Origin: Valencia hispanica
Taxonomy: Eukaryota; Chordata; Actinopteri; Cyprinodontiformes; Valenciidae
DNA: 64,000 nt
Reading direction: 5' to 3'
Assembly: GCA_963556495.2 (NCBI GenBank)
Contig: OY747713.1
Coordinates: forward strand, 43,027,961-43,091,960
The translations under genes and the position numbers were made by a program. Positions 46,329 to 57,337 of the stretch are shown in pieces (positions within the stretch are counted from its first letter, which is position 1; each line of letters begins with the position of its first letter). The notes beneath the pieces were generated by a model that worked only from the letters and a program-made list of their open reading frames with translations, was not told the origin of the DNA and ran no database searches.

Positions 46329-49125
46329 CTAGACAGTAGCCCTCCTGTCTTTCAGGCTTGCAAATCTGTCAATGACTTTCTGATTAAAGTCAGCCATCTC
46401 AGTCACAAGCTTTTTCTCCATGGATAGCATGGCTAAGGCAATCAACCGGTCTTGAGTCATGGGGTTCCTAAGGAAGGTTTTCACCCTCTTCAGTGTTGAA
46501 AAACCCCTCTCAGCCTCTGCAGTGGACATGGGTGTGGTGATTATAATGTTGAGCAGTGTGACAGTCTCTGAAAATACCTTTGACAGGTTATTATCCACGA
46601 ATAACTGAAAAAGGTCCACAGCACCACAGCAGGACTTGAATTCCTCCTTGCTGTAGATCAGACTCAGCTCCGTCCTCAGCTTGCTTCCATTCAGCATCGG
46701 ATATGCCTTCAAGGTTGACATCAGTGCATCTTCAGGGAATGAGTTGTGGTCCTCCTCAAACCTGTTGGCCTGCAGCAAGGTGGCGCTGATTAGATAGTCT
46801 GTGAAGGCGAAACGTTCTTTTGTGTGTCCCATTATGGTATCACAAGCCTACACAGACAGACAGAGAGATCAATTATTATAAGAAAAAGATGTTAGCACGT
46901 CATATCACCTCCACAGGCCCACTGCAGGCAGCAGCAACTTTTGCAAATTTCCTTCTGGAGTCATCCTTGTGAAGTGAAAAGCCTTTACCTGAATTAAAAA
47001 TATAGGCTATATAGGCACTGCATTTTTAATTAAGACTACGTCATAAATCTGCTGTGATGAGGAAAAAGAAAACAATCAATGTGAAAGAGAAATTAGCTAA
47101 TTTAGGTTATAATTAACCCTTAATGCCTGAATACATTTACAAATATACAAAACCAAAATCAACAGAGGGAAAAATCAGGGGGGGAAAAAGACTGGAATAA
47201 GATAAAATACAACTGAATATCAAATTAATCTGAAAAAACAATTAATAAAGATACAGGACAAATAAGCAATACAAAATAAAGTCATAAACAATAGTGGAAA
47301 AAAAAAATAAATCAATAGAATAAATCAATTAGATATGAATAAATAAAATAAAGAAAGGCCAGAAGTGGTTTGTCACAAATAAAATAAAAAATAATAATAT
47401 AGACGACTGCACTGAAACAAGGTCAGCAATTAAATTCTACTACACAGACTCACCTCTGCAGCAATCCTACTGTGGTCTTTTCCCCCGATAGCCCGGCGCT
47501 TCCTCTGAGGCTCAGACCCACTGTTTTGCTCCCACTCCATTGTGTTGATCGAATCTCTATGAATAAAACATATTGGTAAGTTTCGTAGTTAATATTTTTC
47601 ACTACTGTTATAGAAGATATGTTAATAATATTACTAATACCTTGTTTTCTGAATGTCCTTCTGAAACTGCTGAATGCATCCATTGATGTTAACTGAATCT
47701 ATGTTTCTCTTCTGGAGCTTGGCATAGAGAAAGTCCACATGTGGCATGATGTGATGGAACAGTTGAAGAAAAAAAATCGTCAGGATCTTCCAGTAGCCTA
47801 ATGTGACCTCCTGCTCCTTTGATGGTGTTGTCGTCAAAGTCAATTGATGCTCGAATTCTTCTGAAACAGTCAATAAGGTCTCCTCTGTGCTCAAACACTG
47901 CATTGACAGCCCGGCTGTGAAAGTTCCACCTTACATGGCTGGATGTTGGCAGTCTGTGTGCCACTATATTATCAAGGACACCGGTGCGCTTGGGGGATCT
48001 TGAAAAAAAACTTGCAAATCCACCAAGATCAGAAAAAAAAATTCTCACTGCTGAAATGTGAGAGGTGGCCTGTTGCATTATGAGGTTAAGTTGATGTGCA
48101 TAGCAATGGATGTAGTGTGCATTTGGATACTCATCCTATATTCTCCGCTGAACACCTGAAGTAGCACCCCTCATGATGCTTGCTCCATCATATGCCTGGC
48201 AGATGAGTTTGGCTTTCTGTCCATCAGGAAGTATTGCAGCGAGACGTTCACTTAATGCTCTAGCAATGGACTCAGCTGTTGCTGACTGTAGAGGGATGAA
48301 CTCAAAAAATCGTTCCTGCACGGCGTTTTTGCCATCAATGTAACGAAGCACAAGCACAAGTTCGTTCTGGGTGCTGATGTCTATCGTCTCATCTGGCTGG
48401 ATTGACAGAAAATCGCTTTGCTGGACTTCTTTGATTATCTGTTCCCTTACAACAGACAACATGCAGTCAAGAAGCTCATTCTGGACCGTCTTTGATGTCC
48501 CTCTGAACACAGTTGCGTTCTCAAGGTGCTCTCTCAAAGCAGTGTCAAGTGAGCCTAACAAGTCCACCAAGCCACGGATTATCCCTGGGTTATCAGAGCT
48601 CTCTGTCTCGTCGTGGCCACGCAAAGCCAGCTCAAAAGCGCCGCAGAACTTCACGCAGTCCAGAATTCTTGAGAGGATGTGTCTATTTTTTGTCACCTCT
48701 TCATTGTGCTTCTTGATGCCAATTCTGTAGCCTTCGTTGAGTCTTCCAAAAAAGTTTAGCTTCAAGCTATTATCGATGTGACTGCGGCTACATTCGTGTT
48801 TCTTTCCTTTTTCAGTCAAATGTTTTAAGTCCTTCATTCCTGTTGTGGTCCATAACATTTCTGTCTCCAGACTTTGAAATAACAGGCAGGGGAAACAAAA
48901 AAGCGCATTATTTACTGGACATCCAGTTAGCCAACTGCGTTTAGTGTACACATTGGAGGAGAAGCTCCGGGTGTACATCCTGCCCCGATCTGTTGCCTGC
49001 TGCAGAATATTTAAATCCGGACGGTCAGGTCCTAAATCCTTTACTCTTTTCTTCTCTTCATCTGACCGACGAAAAAAAGGTATCTGGCGTAACGAAACAA
49101 CAAAGTTTTCTTTCACAGTTGCCAT
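46329..49125 (-). pseudogene. hAT transposase (TTF-finger / DUF4371 type), three exons, lightly damaged
   Basis: Exon 1 starts at the ATG at 49125-49123 and runs to about 47641. It encodes an N-terminal TTF-type zinc-binding region (TKRSWLTGCPVNNALFCFPC, about residues 63-82; C and H residues follow to about 120). A DUF4371-like stretch follows (GIRGLVDLLGS-like segment, then SDFLSIQPDETIDISTQNEL with catalytic-type acidic residues, and LICQAYDGASIMRG). A TAG at 48133-48135 interrupts it at codon 331. The same frame then continues (YPNAHYIHCYAHQLNLIMQQ). A frame change follows near 47830. AAG|GTATTAG at 47641 looks like a splice donor. A short exon 2 lies at about 47556-47454, bordered by GTGAGT. 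Exon 3 (46847-46329) carries the hAT dimerisation region: TPMSTAEAERGFSTLKRVKT, then RLIALAMLSME. The lesions suggest a recently active element. Confidence 0.85.
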
Positions 49126-49667
49126 GCTGTTGAAGAAGAAAATTAGGGATTCACTAGCTTCTTTTCTCTGGTTGTGAGACGCGGCAGTGAAAATCTCTGA
49201 CTTGTGGCGCGAACGTTTGCTCTGATGATGATGGACGTATTGGATTCAATTAATTGTCCAATCACGTTAAGATTAAAAATATGAGCAAGAACGCCATTGG
49301 CCTAGGCGCACATAAATGCAACCAAGAAAAAAAAAATCATGCGCCAATGAAAAGCTGCCTTTGCCTGGGCGGGACCAAAAGGTTTGACAGCTGTCATAGA
49401 CTTCAGCGTCACCGGCGCCCCTGAGGAGGAGGGATTTATATCTAATTACACAGCAAGCCTAGCCGGGCACAGAATGGTTAATGGTAATATCAATATTAAT
49501 ATTGAGGATTATTATTATAATCACACTATTACATGAGGAGAACATAGCATTGTTGTTGAATTTTTATTTTTTTTATTTGTTATGGTTTGCTTGACGAACT
49601 TGGTCACTATTTTACGGGTGGGCGGCACCCGAGCGCCCTCTATAGACCCACCGCCACTGGTGTCAAG

Positions 49668-50700
49668 ACCAGAGAATTCAAGAAGACTGGGAGTTCTATT
49701 AGGTCTGCCAGCGCCAACAACCCAAGATCTGTTTTCGAAGTAAATTAGATGTGTGGTTGTGATTATGTTGTTTACACAGCACTGATTCCACCAACCACAG
49801 ACTAGGCTCTGCTATGTTGCAGCATGGCCAGACCTTGCATCCACTACTGACCAATATGATCAGCTACAAGCAAACTTTTCGTATTTATGTTAATAAAATA
49901 TGTGACCCAAAAGATCTTTAATAAAAAAAGTAAAACATATTGGTTGTCATTAATCAGAATGAAGAGGGATGGTAAGATAAATTGTTAATGCAGAATGACA
50001 CATTCAGAAAATTATTTGAACTGGACAGATAAAATATTTCTTATGTATTATTGAACAACAATGTTTGCCCACAACATATCCTTCCTACATCTGGTGGGCA
50101 TCTCCTGGCAGTTTGTGCAGAGACATCAGGTGGGTTGACCTACAGCTGGGTCGGACTGATGAAGGGGCACCGGATGTCAGATATAGCAGGTTGAACATCT
50201 GACTGGGGTCATGGGTCAAGCTGAGCTCCAGTGGATAATGACTGTAAATTCAGTGACTGGCGTGTAAAGCAACATGAACACTAAAGAACAGATCTACTGA
50301 CCTATCATGTGAACTACTTGAACTATCATGTGTTTACAGTGCTTGCCAGGTCACAAGCCACTGACCTAACTCTATTCAGATACATTTTTTTTTTTGCTTT
50401 ATCAGAGGCAAGATATATATATTTTTTAATGAAATAAATACCTGGTAATCAGTAATATTCTAGGCTTGTAGCTCTTCAACTATTTGGATATCTTCTTTGC
50501 CTAGACTCCCTGGCTGATATCTGCATCTTCGTCCTCGGCCCCTCCGTGCTCCTCCACTGGGTTTTCCTCCTGGATGCTTTGGAGTTGATTCAAAATCAGA
50601 GCCAGACAGGCTCACATCATGGAAGCTCTAAATATTAAAAAAATGGTTTAAAATGCAGCCAAAACAAAAATGTAGCAATCTGTAGCCTACTTTGACTAGT
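49668..50700. other. Noncoding part of the composite island, right arm
   Basis: On the minus strand near 50480-50640 a stretch reads SLSGSDFESTPKHPGGKPSG followed by a basic run and a segment ending DIQIVEELQA. It could be an exon of the surrounding element. I cannot assign it. Confidence 0.3.
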
Positions 50701-50794
50701 GGGCTGCTAGCTTGCCATCATTCTAACTATGCAATCGGCTGTTCTTGCTAGCCCAAGATTACTTTGAAAACATATCAAAATAACAGCGAAAAGT

Positions 50795-51193
50795 CTAACT
50801 TGTAATGTAATATACAGATAAATATAACTTTAAACAGCAATCATATTTGTTGTTTATGCTGATAATAATGTCAGGTTTTTTATTACCTGTGAATTGAACT
50901 GTTAGCCTGTCAAAGCTGCGCAGCGTTGCACCACATGAACCACATATGAACCCTCTGTTCCAGGGGGAATAGCGAGTCTTCCGTGGTTTTGATTGGCTGT
51001 CAGATTGGAGGGAATTTTGAAGTATCAAAGCAGTTATGGGGGGGAAAAGCGGCACATATAAAGTGTCACAAGATTTTGCTAGAGTTCTTCTGACTTTGCT
51101 ATATAATAAAAGAAAAAGATCACTATATTCTTTTGTAGAAATATTATAACGCTTTGGGAAATAGTAGACGGCAAGCATTAGCTTTTCCTCCAT
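50795..51193 (-). pseudogene. MADF-like domain start in the island's right arm
   Basis: From the ATG at 51193 the minus-strand frame reads MEEKLMLAVYYFPKRYNIST followed by KEYSDLF. The L-AVY-FP-YN-S-YSD spacing is that of the first helices of a MADF domain, although the aromatic and W landmarks of the second half are not evident. Further on is a cysteine pair (GFICGSCGATLRSF). MADF proteins accompany PIF/Harbinger transposases. Its position, about 310 bp inside the right terminus, fits an accessory gene of the composite element. The rest is missing or disrupted. Confidence 0.4.
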
Positions 51194-51506
51194 GACTGAG
51201 TAACATCCTGTCACCTCATTGGTCAGTCAAAGAAACCTCCGCTGATTGGTCCTCGTCTGAGCGACAGCGTCAAAAAGTTGAACTTTTCTTAACTTTCTGG
51301 GGTCGCGTCGCAGGCCTGTGTGTGCACAATACATGCACAGGCGCATAATTTCATGTCCACAATCATGTCCCGCTTAGCTGGAGGGAGAATCGCAATTATC
51401 GCTTTGTCGCGCATGTCCTATTGAAAATGAGTAGAGGAGAGGCGATGTCGCCTTCCGTGTGTCGAACCCATAACAGCTTTTCCAGAATCCCCTACCCCAC
51501 CTTTAA

Positions 51507-52290
51507 ATGACTCAGGAGTTGTGATGTTTCACTACCTAGTCTCCCAGCTGCAGTTGAATGCAGCATAGGCAGCTGTTGGGAAATTCCCTTCTCATCAACG
51601 GAGATTCCACCAACTTGCATTTTTTACACGATAAGGAGTTGGGGATGATTGGATGCTACTGCATGTGGACATCAACTGGTTTTTCTCTAGTTTCCATTCA
51701 ACTTGACATTGTTTCAGGTGAGTCATTCAGTTCAGTGCAGAGCGTTTTATGGACCTTATTGCTGCTGAAAGATGCGTTCGCTGACAAGGTTCTGGTTCGG
51801 TCCATCTTTCTTTTTCCACTAGCTGCGGGAGAAACCATTAATGTTCCCAAATAGCAGTGTTTTATGATAGCTGGGGTCATTTCTGTTTTGTTTTGGTGTC
51901 ACTTTTTAAAGTTGGACTGGGAACGTTGCACTGCGCTCTGAGTTCTGCACATAAACATTCTGCATGTGTTCAGGTAGGAAACAGCTGGATTTGTTTGGTA
52001 CACGTGCGTACTGAACCAGCAAGACTGTACCGAAAAATCTGAATACATGTACCGTCAAACACCTAGGAAACCCTGATGTATTAGTCCAACCTCTAACCTG
52101 ACCTACAACCCCAAATGTGTCACAGGCATCATACAGCAGATTACATGTTCGTCTTGTAGTTTCTTAATTTTAGTTTTATAATCCAACCTGACACTGAGAA
52201 GGCAAGGGCAAAATTTGACCTTTGGTACCCACGTCATTTCCATGTGGACACAGGTCACATGTGGTGACCTTTTGTTTTTTACCATTTTGG
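51507..52290. other. Noncoding interval
   Basis: Nothing I can name, apart from short open frames without motifs. Confidence 0.35.
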
Positions 52291-52299
52291 AGAAATGCG

Positions 52300-52860
52300 T
52301 ACCCATGTGAATGGGGACTTCGACGAGCTACAAGCCTTCTGCAGGAAAGCTGTAATGTTCTGATGAGACATGGATTGCTCTAATTGGCGCAATAACAAGA
52401 AATATGTTTGGAGGAGACAGAATATCAAACAGTGCCAACTGTCAAGTATGGTATTGGTAGCATTATGCTATAGGTCAGTTTTACTCAGTGTTACTGTTGC
52501 ATTTCACAAAGTAAGAGTAAATATTCAATTCTTCCTTCTAACCTCAAACAAACAGCTGGAAGGTTTAAATTAGGACACAACTGGGTGTTCCAAAAGAACA
52601 ATGACCCTTAAGGTGCATAAAAACTGGTTCTTATGGATATAAATGGTATACAATAAGCCTCTAGAATGTCTCAGGACTCAACTCGATTGAAAATGTGAGG
52701 AATGTGCTTAAAAGCTGAGTCCATGGCAGGAAACCAACCAATTGAACCAAACTTTAGTAATTCTGCCAAGAAGAGAAGTCAAATATTCACTGAGAGCTGT
52801 TCACGGATCTTATTGGTTATAAAATGCATGTGGTCAAGATGCAGCTTGTTAAAGGGACAT
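52300..52860 (+). mobile_element. Decayed Tc1-like transposon fragment
   Basis: The segment TGATGAGACATGGATTGCTC near 52360 matches the first catalytic aspartate region (SDET). CAACTGTCAAGTATGGTATTGG near 52437 matches the glycine-rich box, CAAAAGAACAATGACCCTTAA near 52591 the second aspartate, and TCAACTCGATTGAAAATGTG near 52678 the glutamate region. Frames are lost and no ends remain. Confidence 0.7.
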
Positions 52861-53311
52861 TCAACCAAATAGTGGAGATGTTTTGAGTATAATACAAGTT
52901 CGATCCTGTTTGGATTAGGGAAAATATACAATAAATCCGAACTTGTGCAATCCAATTCTTGTTTTCAAAAATCATAAAAGAAAATAAGCTCGGCATTCAA
53001 GCTCCCAATGAGAGTGAGTAAACAGTTATATTACTGTTCCTTGATTTCAAACCAACACCACAGGTTTGGAATGAAAACTCTGTGTGAAGCTCTGCTCAGC
53101 ACGATGGAATCAGCTTCTGAAACAAAAGAGATGTGTCCAGAAACAGAAATGCACAACTACATCACCCGTCAGTGTGTCTAAGATGAGTTCAACCCAGAAG
53201 TAATAAAGAATTGATGCTCACTCTGGGTAACAATTCAAGCGAGAAAGAAAAGTAAAAAAATATGCAACGGAGAATAGAACTTATTAAAAGCCAAAGAGGC
53301 TTACTAAACCG

Positions 53312-53363
53312 ACAGCTAGGTCAATTACACACTGGTAACAGCTAGGTCAATTACACACTGGTA
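53312..53363. repeat. Exact 26-bp tandem duplication
   Basis: The unit beginning ACAGCTAGGTCAATTACACA occurs twice in succession, at 53312 and 53338. Confidence 0.95.
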
Positions 53364-53400
53364 GCAGAGGTTAGGAGTTGGTGACTCAAAAATGCAAATC

Positions 53401-53931
53401 CTACTGTGTCACTTTACATATTCCTAATAAGCTTGTGAGGGCTACCAGCGGATTGTGCTGCTGTGGGTAGAGGAACAGCTGAATGGGACAATGATTAGAG
53501 AGGCTTCTTGCAGGCACAGAGGTGTTTAATGGAAATTCTGAAGCACCTGAGACCTCTTTTTTTTTTTTATTCAGAACAAGTAGTGGAGAACCTGTTTCCC
53601 TTGGCGAGGCTTCAGAATCATCAGGTGAGAGCTGATAAGAACCTGGAAGCCTCATCCAATCAATAACCCTGTTTTTTTCTGAGGGATGAGAAAGCTGTAG
53701 TTGCTGTTTGATTGATTTGTCTTCATAAAATCCTGAGATCACCTGCAGAAACACCTTGTGTCGGCGCACAGTTGGCAACTGCTTTTTATCTGGACGTGGT
53801 CCTGAAGAGAAGGTCTCTAATGTCTTCAAAAACATTCTGCCAAAGGAAAACTGTGGAAGAGAATACATTGACTGGAAAATAAACGGCGACTCTGAAGGCA
53901 CAGCAGAGGTTAGCAGATGAATAAAGCCCAT
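53401..53931 (-). CDS. Unrecognised 176-codon open frame
   Basis: The frame opens MGFIHLLTSAVPSESPFIFQ. It contains RPDKKQLPTVRRHKVFLQVI and a segment KNRVIDWMRLPGSYQLSPDD, then ends SLLGICKVTQ. I know no family with this sequence and see no signal peptide, zinc finger or transposase motif. The region KTLETFSSGPRPDKKQLPTV is bordered by TTCCACAG upstream and AAG|GTGTTT downstream, which would also fit an internal exon of a host gene. It may equally be an accidental opening. It is the longest non-transposon frame in the window. Confidence 0.2.
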   Translation of the reverse strand: MGFIHLLTSAVPSESPFIFQSMYSLPQFSFGRMFLKTLETFSSGPRPDKKQLPTVRRHKVFLQVISGFYEDKSIKQQLQLSHPSEKNRVIDWMRLPGSYQLSPDDSEASPRETGSPLLVLNKKKKEVSGASEFPLNTSVPARSLSNHCPIQLFLYPQQHNPLVALTSLLGICKVTQ

Positions 53932-54065
53932 GGTTAATGTCCTCAGTTACTTCGAAGTCTTCTCTATGACCTTCATTAAAGGTAACAACACCTGAAATGG
54001 CAGCACAGATGTTTTTATATTTAGGTGAGTGGCAACCTTAGTGCTTTAAAGGCGCTTGCTATATA

Positions 54066-56755
54066 ATTCAATTGAGTTTATTCATATAGCGCCAATTCAC
54101 AACAGATGTCATCTCAAGGCACTTAACAAGAAGTCATTTCAATACATTTACACAAACATTCCAATCAGTTAAAAAGTTTCCTATTTAAGGAATCCCAGCA
54201 GATTGCGTCAGTCATTGGCGTGAGGTTGGGCCCCGTTGATGCAGACTTTCCAACCACAGCAATCCTTCAGCAATCCCTCATACTGAGCAAGCATGTAGCG
54301 ACGGTGGAGAGGAAAAACTCCCCTTTAACAGGAAGAAACCTCCAACAGAACCAGGCTCAGTAGGAGCAGCCATCTGCCACGGCCGTCTGGGGGTTTGAGA
54401 AGACAGAGCAGAAACACAGAAGGAACAGAAGATCTTATATAAGAGAACTTTCTATGTTACAGAAAGTAAAAAGTTGATAACAGGACACAGTGGATGTTCA
54501 GTTACTGGGAGGATCATCCCAGTCAATGCCCCTTGTCCAACAGGGCATTGCAGCCAAGCAGGATACCAGACCAGGTATATCTTCTATGGAGAGAAAAACA
54601 CTGAGAGAAAACAAAGTTAACAGTCGAAATAACAGAATGTACTGTAATACAACTGGAGAGTCATAGGAGAAAAGGAAGTAGCAGAGTGAAGAAAATTGGT
54701 CAGTCTGTCCTCCAGCAGTCTAAGCCTATAGCAGCATAACTACAGAGATAGCTCAGGATGACCTTAGCCACTCCAACTATAAGCTTTATCAAAAAGGAAA
54801 GTTTTAAGTCTGGCCTTAAAAGTAAACAGAGTGTCTGCCTCACGGACTAAAGCTGGGAGCTGGTTCCACAGGAGAGGAGCCTGATAACTAAAACATCTCC
54901 CTCCCATTCTACTTTTAGAAATCCTAGGAACTACAAGTAAACCTGCAGTCTGAGAGCGAAGTGCTCTGTTAGGAACATATGGAACAATTAGATCTCTGAT
55001 GTATGATGGAGCTGATTATTATGGGGTTTATATGTAAGGAGGAGGATCTTAAATTCTATTCTGGATTTAACAGGGAGCCAATGAAGGGAATCTAAAGCAG
55101 GAGAAATGTGATCTCTCTTATAATATTTATCAGAACTCTTGCTGCTGCATTCTGGATGAACTGGATGAAGTCTTTTAATGGCATTTTGTGGACTACCTGA
55201 TAGTAAAGAATTAAAGTAGTCCAGCCTTAAGGTAACAAATGCATGGACTAGTTTCTCAGCATCACTCCTGGACAGGATGTTTCTAATTTTAGCAATATTC
55301 CGGAGGTGAAAGAAAGAAATCTTAGAAACCTGTTTAATATGGGATTTAAATGTCAAGTCTTGGTCAAAAATAACGCCGAGGTTCTTTACGTTATTACTGG
55401 GGGCAAATTTAATGCCATCCAGATGAAGTGATTGACTAATCAGTTTCTGTTTAAGAACTTCTGGTCCAAAGAATGCAACTTCTGTCTTGTCAGAATTTAA
55501 AAGCAAAAAGTTTAGGTTCATCCATGTTTTAATGTCTTCCAGACATGCCTGTAATCTACCTAACTGACTGGGTTCATCAGGATTTATGGATAAATATAGT
55601 TGTGTATCATCTGCATAGCTGTGGAAATGTATCCCATGCTGTCTAATGAGTCTACCAATTGGGAGCATATATATGGTGAAAAGAATTGGTCCAAGCACAG
55701 AACCCTGTGGAACTCCACAAGTAACCCTTGAGAGTGAAGAAGATTTATCATTTAGATGAACAAACTGGAATCTATCAGACAAATATGATTTAAACCCACC
55801 TAGTCCTGTTCCTTTGATCCCTGCAACATGTTCAAGCCTTTCTAAGAGAATATTATGATCGACTGTGTCAAAAGCAGCACTGAGATCTAACAAAACCAGA
55901 ACAGACACAAGTCCATTATCTGATGCCATGAGAATATCATTAGTAACCTTCACCAGTGCTGTTTCAGTGCTATGATGAGCTCTAAAACCTGACTGAAACT
56001 CTTCAAACAGCTCGTTACTGTTTAGATGCTCACAGACTTGATTAGCAACAATGTTCTCAAGGATTTTGGATAAAAAAGGAAGGTTAGATATAGGTCTGTA
56101 ATTCACTAAGTCATCTTGATCAAGGGAAGGGTTCTTGAGTAAAGGTTTAATTATAGCTATTTTAAATTCCTGTGGTACGTATCCGTTTACTAAGGATAGA
56201 TTCATCATGTCCAAAATGGGGCCAGGAACCAAATGGAACACTGTTTTAAATAATTTGGTTGGAATTGGGTCCAAGATACAAGTTGAAGGTTTAGATGAGG
56301 CTAATATTTTTGATAATTCCAAAAGCTCGACTGAATCAAAACAGCCTAAGCACAACTGAGGTTCTTCAGTTCTTTCCGATGCTGCCTCATTTACTGAGGA
56401 AGAAGTAATCAGGTTTGGGAGGATGCCAATGATTTTATTTTTAATAATTTTATTTATGAAGAATCCCATAAAATCATCACTGCTAAGAGCTGGGGGAATA
56501 CTTGGCTCAACAGAGCTATGACTCTGTGTAAGTTTGGCAACTGTACTAAAAAGAAACCTAGGATTGTTTTTATTCACCTCTATTAATGATGAAAAATATG
56601 CTGTTCTGGGTCATTTTATACAGCAGTAGACTGTTATTCCAGGTTAAATAGGAATCCTCTAGGCGTGTAGAGCGCCATTTCCTCTCCAACTTCCTAGTAT
56701 TCTGCTTTAAAGTACGCAACTCTGCGTTAAGATGTCTTAGCTAGACATATTTCAG
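54066..56755 (-). mobile_element. L2-type LINE, longest copy
   Basis: It runs from the TTCAATTGAG tail at the left edge to about 56755, upstream of the reverse-transcriptase domain, where codons for LRHLNAELRTLKQNTRKLER are still readable. The endonuclease is not present, so it is 5'-truncated. Its 3' half is shared with the copies at 23956 and 41226. Confidence 0.85.
54988..56577 (-). pseudogene. L2 reverse transcriptase, large open frame
   Basis: The 529-codon frame holds a nearly complete reverse transcriptase. In order it has a linker with ILDPIPTKLFK (about residue 100), NYRPISNLPFLSKILE, QSGFRAHHSTETAL, motif A LLDLSAAFDTVDHNILLERL, motif B CGVPQGSVLGPILFTIYM, and motif C HSYADDTQLYLS with both catalytic aspartates. 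The thumb follows (LNLNFLLLNSDKTEV-like, VKNLGVIFDQDLTFKSHIK). After KRLHPVHPECSSKSS two compensating frame changes occur, and the frame ends early in LTYKPHNNQLHHTSEI. The C-terminus preserved at 24655 is therefore lost. Such proteins copy their own RNA at the insertion site. Without the endonuclease this copy cannot move on its own. Confidence 0.85.
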
Positions 56756-56828
56756 TCACTATAACAAGCAGGAAAATTTACTTATTGGTTTGTACACCTT
56801 ACAGGTGATGAGTTGGATCCTGTTTTCC

Positions 56829-57319
56829 TTTACGGAAAAGTCACATGGGTTCAACATGTTCTTCCCATGGAATCATGTGTTGTCTCATTTGGTACCCATA
56901 TGTCACAGATGTAGCCCACATGGACTTCACATGTATCATTTTACATGGGTTTCACATATTTTCAAATGTAATCACATAGGCTTCACATGTAATTCCACAT
57001 GGTTTTTACATGTGTTTCACGTAGTTTTTTCATATGCAGGTTTGTTATATGGAAAATAACATCTTTCACATGTGGTTTACATGTTATCCAGTGGACGTCA
57101 CTTGTGAATGTCCATGGGTTTCTCAGTTTATGATCATGGAAAGGTTCTAAATTTACGTGGGAAATGTGAGAAGAAAACAGGTGGTCAAAAGTTTTTCCAC
57201 TCATCTCACATGTTTTTTAACATGTTTTCAAATGTGAATTTCACATGGGTCAAAGAGTTTTCACATGTAATGACGTGTGATTTTGCCCATGTAAAATCCT
57301 TGTGTTTTTTCCGTAAAGG
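56829..57319. mobile_element. CACATG-rich non-autonomous element with CCTTTACGGAAAA ends
   Basis: The left end reads CCTTTACGGAAAAG and the right end, inverted, CCTTTACGGAAAAAAC. Between them CACATG and CATGTG words recur about every 15-40 bp, usually as TTCACATG or CACATGGG. The word is itself near-palindromic, so the body can pair with itself in many registers. No coding sequence is evident and no target duplication is obvious. Confidence 0.6.
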
Positions 57320-57337
57320 TTAGAACGAGCTCATTTT

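Larger units (their letters stand above)
45798..49659 (-). mobile_element. Nearly complete hAT transposon with perfect 8-bp target duplication
   Basis: Both ends begin CAGTGGCGG inwards. The octamer GTGTCAAG is present exactly on each side (45790-45797 and 49660-49667). At 3862 bp the element is autonomous-sized. It contains a multi-exon transposase gene on the minus strand, from 49125 to 46329. The region 45798-46328 downstream of the gene holds a series of degenerate repeats. Confidence 0.92.
41112..51502. mobile_element. Composite nested DNA transposon island with AGGTGGGGTAG ends
   Basis: AGGTGGGGTAG at 41112 and its inverted form ending at 51502 are each bordered by TTAA (41108-41111 and 51503-51506). 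Between them lie an L2 (41226-43200), a hAT MITE (44120-44988) and a hAT element (45798-49659). Removing these leaves roughly 3.7 kb. The arms hold a MADF-like start on the right and a WRQLKEQK-containing frame on the left. Because the ends are symmetrical around TTAA, the duplication could be TTAA or TA. The superfamily is therefore unresolved (PIF/Harbinger-like by MADF content, or a TTAA-specific type). Confidence 0.6.
52861..54065. other. Mostly noncoding interval
   Basis: It contains a 26-bp tandem duplication at 53312-53363 and a 176-codon minus-strand frame at 53401-53931 that is listed separately. No transposon ends were recognised. Confidence 0.35.

Noticed and set aside
48371..48730. 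119-codon plus-strand frame inside the hAT
   Set aside because: It lies opposite the hAT transposase exon 1 and has no recognisable motifs.
56135..56359. Plus-strand frame inside the L2
   Set aside because: It is a shadow of the L2 reverse-transcriptase frame on the other strand.
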